Below, in pieces: positions 59,634 through 64,000 of a stretch of 64,000 nucleotides of DNA. The notes under the pieces were generated by a model that was not told the DNA's origin, did not search any database, and saw only the letters and a list, made by a program, of their open reading frames with translations. This DNA comes from a virus: the IMG/VR virus record IMGVR_UViG_3300042882_001139, positions 59,068 through 123,067 of that record; one strand, written 5' to 3'. The stretch's first letter is position 1; every line of letters starts with the position of its first letter. A program made the position numbers and the translations under genes.

Positions 59634-60690
59634 GTCGTCGGTTTACCGTGCTCGCGTGCAGCACGTTGCGGACGTTCTTTTTGGTGGCAGCCTGAAACAA
59701 CTGGCCGCCACCACAAATGTGAACTACAGGCACTTGTACGTATGCATAAAGTTTAAAAAAACCATCACGGTACGGATGCTGGCACAAATAGCCGCACATA
59801 CGAATGTGCAAGCAGAGTGGCTCTTGCTCGGTATAGGGCCGATGGTTCTTGAGCCGGAGCAGTTACCGGCCGGGCTACCCATTACGTTTCCGGCAACGCT
59901 TGCTAGTTCGTTTCCCGTCTTTGACACGTTAACTGTTCCGGCCGTCGCTAAACCGTGCAAGCGTCGTGCCAGTAAGTCCCCGAGCAATGACGCACACACC
60001 GCCGGGACTGCGATTTACAGGGCCCGGCTTGCCGGGAAACCGGTGTGCTTTTTCTTAGGTGTCGACGGCGTAGCCGATTGCGGCACCAAAGCCGTGCGCG
60101 AGTTTATGCTGACAGATTACGTGACTAGTTTGGCTGTCACGCTTTCGGCGGTGGCGACCGCAGCCCCTGACGTGGACTTAACCGACATGGCGAAGTTTGC
60201 GGCGGCACACGGCATCGGCTACGGCGAAGCCATTGGGCGCTGGGCTGACGATTATCTCATGCATACGTGTTTTCACGCCAGGAAGCCGCTTACCGTGCAA
60301 GCCGAGATTGGTGAGATTGCGGCGCACACAGCACCGGCAATCCGCGGCGCTGAGTTAGGGGCTTCGGTCGGCGCAGCAGCGTACGTGGATCTGTTAGTGA
60401 TGACCGAGCAGTTGCGACAGGCATGCTTACCGCCTGGCGGCGTGCTCGTCGTGCTTGGTGAGCCACACAGGGCTTTGCGTCTGCTACACAAGACCGTACG
60501 CACGTTACAGTCTTGTATGCCAGACAATGCGGCCGGCGGAATGGTTGTTGTGCTTGGGGCACAGCAACACTCTAAAGAATTGTTGGCATCTATTCCGTCT
60601 GGCTGGCAGACCGTATTTATTGATGGCACATATTCAGATGCTTTTTGCAAATTAGTGTCGGCGTGCGACGCCGCATACATAGGAAAATAG
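59578..60690 (+). CDS. Fusion of HTH and deoxyhypusine-synthase-like domains
   Basis: A 370-residue protein. Residues about 35-90 form a helix-turn-helix (SLKQLAATTNVNYRHLYVCI ... TVRMLAQIAAHTNVQAEWLL). A Pro-rich linker follows. Residues about 145-370 match, from memory, a bacterial deoxyhypusine-synthase-like family: GKPVCFFLGVDGVADCG, GIGYGEAIGRW, PLTVQAEIGEIAAHTAPAIRGAE, AELGASVGAAAYVDLL. That fold binds NAD in deoxyhypusine synthase. This looks like a regulator with a nucleotide- or ligand-sensing domain. Function is not proven. Confidence 0.6.
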   Translation: MPSPKKLSLARQVQRLLSESSVYRARVQHVADVLFGGSLKQLAATTNVNYRHLYVCIKFKKTITVRMLAQIAAHTNVQAEWLLLGIGPMVLEPEQLPAGLPITFPATLASSFPVFDTLTVPAVAKPCKRRASKSPSNDAHTAGTAIYRARLAGKPVCFFLGVDGVADCGTKAVREFMLTDYVTSLAVTLSAVATAAPDVDLTDMAKFAAAHGIGYGEAIGRWADDYLMHTCFHARKPLTVQAEIGEIAAHTAPAIRGAELGASVGAAAYVDLLVMTEQLRQACLPPGGVLVVLGEPHRALRLLHKTVRTLQSCMPDNAAGGMVVVLGAQQHSKELLASIPSGWQTVFIDGTYSDAFCKLVSACDAAYIGK

Positions 60691-60693
60691 GTT

Positions 60694-61809
60694 ATGTCGG
60701 AGAAAAATCTTGTTTCTGACCACGTAACGAAACTCATTAAAAATATTCAAACCAACGAGTTGCAAAAAAAGGTATTCGTTATTGCGGCGGTAATCGAACT
60801 GCTGCGTCGGGCACAGTTGCTGGACAAACGGGCCGCCACGGCTATTGCCAATTTTGCGTCCAAGGTCCCCGACGTCGCTTGGGAAAAACTGCAGTTCTCT
60901 TTCACGCAGGCTGTGAGCACAAGTTGTCAGAAGGCAATAGCACAGCACGTAAAAGAACCCGCGGACGCCGACAAACTTATGCTCGTCTTGTTAAAGGCTA
61001 TTGCTGTCTTTAGTGACATCCTTGCAGACGCACCCGAAGAAGCGACGGCCGAAGTATTTGAAGCTGTAGTGAGCGAGCTAATAGAGACGCATTGGAACGC
61101 GCCGGCTATTGAGGGTACAGCAACTGCATTGTTTCAGCCGCAGAACATCAGTAAGATCTTCAAAGCAAAACCGCTCGATGAAAAAATTTGCCGCAGTCTG
61201 GGTATGCGGCTTGTTCTGTATAAGGCGCCGCATGGCCCGCAAATTCGGGGTGCTTCGTTCGGGTCTGACCCGCAGCACATAATCCTCGAGACCGGCGAAT
61301 ATCTGCAACTTCCGCAGGCTGAGGCCGGTATTACGTCGCTCACAACGCCCGAGGATTACACGTCTGTACCGGCAGTACTGCTGGCATACGTCTACCTGGC
61401 GTTTGCTCATTTAGAAAATGTTGGGGCTGTAATTGACCCAGAAGGTGTTGTAATCGGCGGTGCACTTGGTGCGTTTTCGGGCGACGTCAAAGTTATTCCT
61501 TTTTCAACCTTTGCCGCGAAGCCGCCAGTTAACTTTTTACAGGCAATAGTTGACACGTCTAAAACAGCAGATAGCATGGTGGCACATGTCACCGCGGCCA
61601 CGACGGCACGGCTCCCGGTTCCTGGTACGAACATGGCAGTAGCCCTGCACGCCGACTACGGCCATACAGGTGGCTACATAGTTTCTCGGCTAGTTGATCA
61701 GCAGACAGACGAGGTGCTGCTAAGAAACGACCAACCGCGTGAACTCGCGGTACAAGGCATTTATTTATTTCCGACTCAAGATAAGCTCATTGCATTAAGG
61801 ATATTTTAA
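60694..61809 (+). CDS. Large unknown protein after the fusion gene
   Basis: A 371-residue protein. The first 150 residues are helical. The second half has Gly-rich strands (GVVIGGALGAFSGDV, ALHADYGHTGGYIVSRLVD) like an alpha/beta enzyme. There is no clear catalytic motif. It lies 3 bases after the HTH/DHS-like gene, so it could be its partner. The start ATG has ATAGG upstream. Confidence 0.5.
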   Translation: MSEKNLVSDHVTKLIKNIQTNELQKKVFVIAAVIELLRRAQLLDKRAATAIANFASKVPDVAWEKLQFSFTQAVSTSCQKAIAQHVKEPADADKLMLVLLKAIAVFSDILADAPEEATAEVFEAVVSELIETHWNAPAIEGTATALFQPQNISKIFKAKPLDEKICRSLGMRLVLYKAPHGPQIRGASFGSDPQHIILETGEYLQLPQAEAGITSLTTPEDYTSVPAVLLAYVYLAFAHLENVGAVIDPEGVVIGGALGAFSGDVKVIPFSTFAAKPPVNFLQAIVDTSKTADSMVAHVTAATTARLPVPGTNMAVALHADYGHTGGYIVSRLVDQQTDEVLLRNDQPRELAVQGIYLFPTQDKLIALRIF

Positions 61810-62069
61810 TGACGCCCAACTTTGATTTTGAAGGCCATATCGACGACGACAACCGATACGAGATGACAGATGATCTTGGCGGTGTCGAGAAACACTTGAC
61901 GGTTTTTGGTTTCCTCTCCCTTAAATTCGGAAAAAAGGGTAAAACTATCTACCGGCAACTTGAGCGCATTGCAATGCGGGCGGCTGAAACGAACGGCGGT
62001 TCTCCTGGCATTCTGTTCGACAATGACGGCGGACAATTTGTCAGTTTTCACCCAAACGAATTCGAGTAA
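61809..62069 (+). CDS. Small unknown protein
   Basis: An 86-residue protein whose ATG overlaps the previous stop (TAATG). The first 35 residues are acidic, the middle contains a basic helix (FGKKGKTIYRQLERIAMRA), and the tail is acidic with Gly. It ends 2 bases before the exonuclease gene and may be an accessory to it. Confidence 0.5.
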   Translation: MTPNFDFEGHIDDDNRYEMTDDLGGVEKHLTVFGFLSLKFGKKGKTIYRQLERIAMRAAETNGGSPGILFDNDGGQFVSFHPNEFE

Positions 62070-62071
62070 GC

Positions 62072-62653
62072 ATGTATCTGTTTTTCGACACGGAAACTGG
62101 CGGGCTGACTCCTGACTACAGTCTGCTTACGCTGTCGGCAATTGTCACGGATGGCAAGTTCAACATTGTGCCAACGCACGGGTTTGACCCAGGTGTGTAC
62201 CTGCGGTTCAAACACGCCGAATACGTGACGCATCCGAGAGCCATGGAAGTTAACCAGATCAAACTGGCTGACAACGATGAGCATGGTTTTACGGTGGCAG
62301 AGGCCCAAGAAATTTTTCTGGCGTTTGTCAAAGAAGCCATTTCTATGAGCGGCGTCAAAAAACTTGTGCCGGCAGGGCATAACGTGCCTTTTGACATGAA
62401 GTTCATGCATGCCTATGTGATGCCGGACAAGGCGTGGCGCGACTACTTTACTCACCCGCCGCTCGACACTTGTGCTGTGGCCCGGTTTTTAATGACAGCA
62501 CGTATGATTTCCGGCGGGTGTGGTTTGCCGCATTTGCGCACGCTTTTCAACATTGAAACCGGCACGGCCCATAACGCAGAAAACGACAACCTTGCTACGA
62601 TCGCTGTCGCCAAGAAGTTTCTGGAGTTATTGCCAAATGAAGTCAGAACTTGA
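62072..62653 (+). CDS. DnaQ-like DEDDh 3'-5' exonuclease
   Basis: A 193-residue protein. Exo I is FFDTETGG (Asp6, Glu8), Exo II is AGHNVPFDMKF (Asp108), and Exo III is TAHNAENDN (His167, Asp172). All catalytic residues of a DEDDh exonuclease are present. Such enzymes trim 3' ends of DNA or RNA, as proofreading subunits or processing nucleases. The length fits a free-standing RNase T/DnaQ type. It overlaps the next gene by 17 bases. Confidence 0.88.
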   Translation: MYLFFDTETGGLTPDYSLLTLSAIVTDGKFNIVPTHGFDPGVYLRFKHAEYVTHPRAMEVNQIKLADNDEHGFTVAEAQEIFLAFVKEAISMSGVKKLVPAGHNVPFDMKFMHAYVMPDKAWRDYFTHPPLDTCAVARFLMTARMISGGCGLPHLRTLFNIETGTAHNAENDNLATIAVAKKFLELLPNEVRT

Positions 62654-63029
62654 GCACGAACTTGTAATGTCGTATCCCGAGTTGTTCGCGACTACGGAAT
62701 TACCGCCGACAGAAAGCCTGATGTGCTTCGGCTGCGAATGCGGCGACGGCTGGTATGGCCTGATTAACGCCACGTCAGAGTTAATCAGCCTGCACATGAA
62801 TAAGGTGCAGCAGGAAAATCCAGACGCAAAATTTGTCTGGGCTCAAATTAAAGAGAAGTTTGGCGGATTGCGGCTCTACCACGACGGATATTCTGACGAG
62901 TATATTTTTGGCGTGCTAAGCATGGCCCACGAGATGTCATTAGTTACTTGTGAGGTATGCGGCAACCCCGGCAAGCAAAGATCTGGTGGTTGGATTGTGA
63001 CGCAGTGCGACAGTTGTTGTAAAAAATAA
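62637..63029 (+). CDS. Conserved phage protein with C-terminal zinc site
   Basis: A 130-residue protein. CFGCECGDGWYGLINA (about residues 30-45), IKEKFGGLRLYHDG (about 70-83), and CEVCGNPGKQRSGGWIVTQCDSC (about 105-127) match a common but uncharacterised phage family. The last Cys pairs probably bind zinc. It sits just before tRNA-Gln. The start at 62637 is the ATG within the exonuclease 3' end. Confidence 0.7.
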   Translation: MKSELEHELVMSYPELFATTELPPTESLMCFGCECGDGWYGLINATSELISLHMNKVQQENPDAKFVWAQIKEKFGGLRLYHDGYSDEYIFGVLSMAHEMSLVTCEVCGNPGKQRSGGWIVTQCDSCCKK

Positions 63030-63034
63030 GCGGT

Positions 63035-63107
63035 TGCCCGGTAGCTTAACTGGCAGAGCAAGGGATTTTGGTTCCCTCGGTTGTAGGTTCGAATCCTACC
63101 CGGGCAT
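63035..63107 (+). tRNA. tRNA-Gln (anticodon TTG)
   Basis: A 73-base cloverleaf. TGCCCGG pairs with CCGGGCA, with the weak U1-A72 pair typical of tRNA-Gln. The D-stem is GCTT/GAGC with one T-G pair. The anticodon stem AGGGA/TCCCT holds the loop TTTTGGT (anticodon TTG), and the T-arm is GTAGG-TTCGAAT-CCTAC. No CCA is encoded. Confidence 0.93.
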
Positions 63108-63116
63108 TAAGCCGAT

Positions 63117-63189
63117 GGTGTTCTAAACACGGTCCCGTCTAATGACTGACACCCTACTGGCGAAATACGTGACGGCGGTGATGGTAGGG
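63117..63189 (+). other. Inverted repeats between two tRNA genes
   Basis: GGTGT (63117-63121) pairs with ACACC (63149-63153), and CCCTAC (63152-63157) with GTAGGG (63184-63189). The two stems share bases and cannot both form fully. This may be a spacer hairpin or the remains of another tRNA; I cannot fold a full cloverleaf. Confidence 0.25.
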
Positions 63190-63203
63190 CAGTTCTCGGC
63201 ACA

Positions 63204-63272
63204 ACTAGTGTAGCTCAGTGGTAGAGCGCCGGATTGTATCGGCAGGTCGCGGGTTCGATTCCCGCCACTAGT
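63204..63272 (+). tRNA. tRNA-like gene with short anticodon arm
   Basis: The acceptor ACTAGTG/CACTAGT, D-arm GCTC/GAGC and T-arm GCGGG-TTCGATT-CCCGC are perfect. The anticodon arm is two bases short: CCGGA-TTGTA-TCGGC or GCCGG-ATTGTA-TCGGC, with a 5- or 6-base loop, so the anticodon cannot be read. Outside this gap it resembles tRNA-His-type genes. It may be a broken tRNA, a decoy or a tRNA with an unusual loop. Confidence 0.6.
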
Positions 63273-63312
63273 TTTCGGAGGCTGACGTTTTAGTTATGAT
63301 CGCGAGGCATAT

Positions 63313-63393
63313 ATGACATTGGTTGACGTGACGCACTGCTGTATCTCAGCGGGCGGGCTGTTAGTGATACTGTGGCTTTTGAACAGGAAATAA
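63313..63393 (+). CDS. 26-residue putative membrane peptide
   Basis: A short frame from ATG to TAA encodes MTLVDVTHCC, then a hydrophobic run (GGLLVILWLL) and NRK. One membrane helix and a basic end suggest a real tiny protein. No ribosome site closer than the GCGAGG at 63301-63306 is seen, so support is modest. Confidence 0.3.
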   Translation: MTLVDVTHCCISAGGLLVILWLLNRK

Positions 63394-63402
63394 AAAGCAA
63401 CA

Positions 63403-63591
63403 ATGAATGACAAAGAAAAACTGATTGTCGAAGCGCGCGCGGGTTTTTTTTTCGCCGAAGTTGAGCGTTTGCGGCTCACAGACGAGGAGCGGGCGGCGGT
63501 GGAGTGGTGCGTGGAGATGGCCTTGCACTCAGCCACCGATTGCGTTGCCGAGATACGCACGCTGCGGGGGCTGCTGGAGCGAATGAAGTGA
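63403..63591 (+). CDS. LTDEER repeat-family small protein 1
   Basis: A 62-residue protein with LRLTDEERAAVEWCVEMALHS and an end TLRGLLERMK. From memory this pattern (LTDEER-x-AVEW ... LRGLLERL) is widespread in small planctomycete proteins of unknown function. It is the first of three tandem members here, which supports a planctomycete host. Confidence 0.65.
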   Translation: MNDKEKLIVEARAGFFFAEVERLRLTDEERAAVEWCVEMALHSATDCVAEIRTLRGLLERMK

Positions 63592-63616
63592 GAACACGCA
63601 GGATCAGGAGCATCGC

Positions 63617-63946
63617 ATGAGTGACGAAACTACACCGCAGGACGACAAGGCGATGTCTCCTGCATCCGCTGGTTCTCACGGGGAATCCCAACTGGAGCGG
63701 GGTGCCGAAATCGTCCACTGCGCCATGCGGTGGTATCGCGAGGGCACCACAAAGAAGTGGCAGGGCGGCAACAGTTACGCCGAAGACAGGGCGAGGCTTG
63801 CGGCGCGGAGGATTGCGAGGATTTTTCAGCCCACGCTCACCGACGAGGAGCGGGAGGCGGTGGAGTGGGCGGAAGAACTCGCTGGAAACTGCGAAGAGTT
63901 TGATCGCGTTGACACGCTGCGCAACCTACTAGAGAGAACGAAGTGA
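63617..63946 (+). CDS. LTDEER repeat-family small protein 2
   Basis: A 109-residue protein. The C-terminal 45 residues (LTDEEREAVEWAEELAG ... DTLRNLLERTK) are paralogous to the upstream gene. The N-terminal 60 residues are new, with a helical AEIVHCAMRWYRE and a basic ARLAARRIARIF. Its TGA overlaps the GTG of the third member. Confidence 0.65.
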   Translation: MSDETTPQDDKAMSPASAGSHGESQLERGAEIVHCAMRWYREGTTKKWQGGNSYAEDRARLAARRIARIFQPTLTDEEREAVEWAEELAGNCEEFDRVDTLRNLLERTK

Positions 63947-64000
63947 CTAAAACACAATGTCAAGTTCCGTCGCAAATAAACGTGACGCTCACAGACGAGC
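63943..64000 (+). CDS. LTDEER repeat-family protein 3 (partial)
   Basis: A GTG overlapping the previous stop opens a frame that reaches LTDE at the right edge of the window, after 15 unrelated residues. It is the start of a third paralogue, cut by the window end. Confidence 0.5.
   Translation, partial: MTKTQCQVPSQINVTLTDE

Overview
This window is part of a large tailed double-stranded DNA phage (or prophage) genome. The evidence is a contractile-tail baseplate and fibre module, a large terminase subunit, a phage-type sigma factor, tRNAs, DNA methyltransferases and dozens of short, tightly overlapping ORFs, almost all on the + strand. The host is probably a planctomycete. This is inferred from the small repeated 'LTDEER...LLER' proteins at the right end and from a signal-peptide protein rich in Arg and Cys; no marker proves it.

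Layout. 1-22280: late structural operon. It holds the baseplate hub, a sigma-70-like factor, a gp25-like wedge, a gpJ/gp47-like wedge, a run of tail-fibre or adhesin genes (several paralogous), a 1370-residue fibre with Cys-rich repeats and a collagen-like stalk, and three small partners. 22281-26255: small genes, including one isolated gene with a structured leader and a strong 3' hairpin. 26298-31272: an inverted gene of unknown role, a primase-like replication protein, an extremely acidic protein and a pyrimidine-dimer glycosylase-like protein. 31285-32710: tRNA-Thr, a GNAT acetyltransferase and an 830-base non-coding array of degenerate GGTNN pentamers broken by 11 T-rich linkers. 32722-40520: HNH nuclease, conserved phage proteins, terL on the - strand, small membrane proteins and a dATP/dGTP diphosphohydrolase-like protein. 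40524-45413: a MoxR-type AAA ATPase with a 1140-residue VWA partner. 45433-45945: a terminator-bounded gene for an exported protein. 45974-51765: small accessory proteins of the DUF3085, DUF6878, Api92-like and DUF6915 types, plus a cytosine methyltransferase. 51780-55528: two ParB-like proteins and a full C5 methyltransferase. 55521-64000: accessory proteins, a consensus promoter, a SEC-C protein, a zinc-bearing Rep-like protein, a fusion of a helix-turn-helix with a deoxyhypusine-synthase-like domain, a DnaQ-like exonuclease, tRNA-Gln, a tRNA-like gene and the LTDEER proteins.

How it fits together. The left third builds the host-binding end of the particle, and its sigma factor could direct late transcription. 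The primase-like protein, exonuclease, HNH nuclease, methyltransferases and ParB-like proteins form a scattered DNA-metabolism set. Only three genes clearly lie on the - strand. Each is a single gene whose start codon overlaps or abuts that of a divergent + strand gene and whose 3' end lies close to a + strand stop. The most unusual features are the GGTNN array, the HTH/DHS-like fusion, several structured leaders and the three inverted singletons. All functions are assigned from motifs read by eye; no database search was run.
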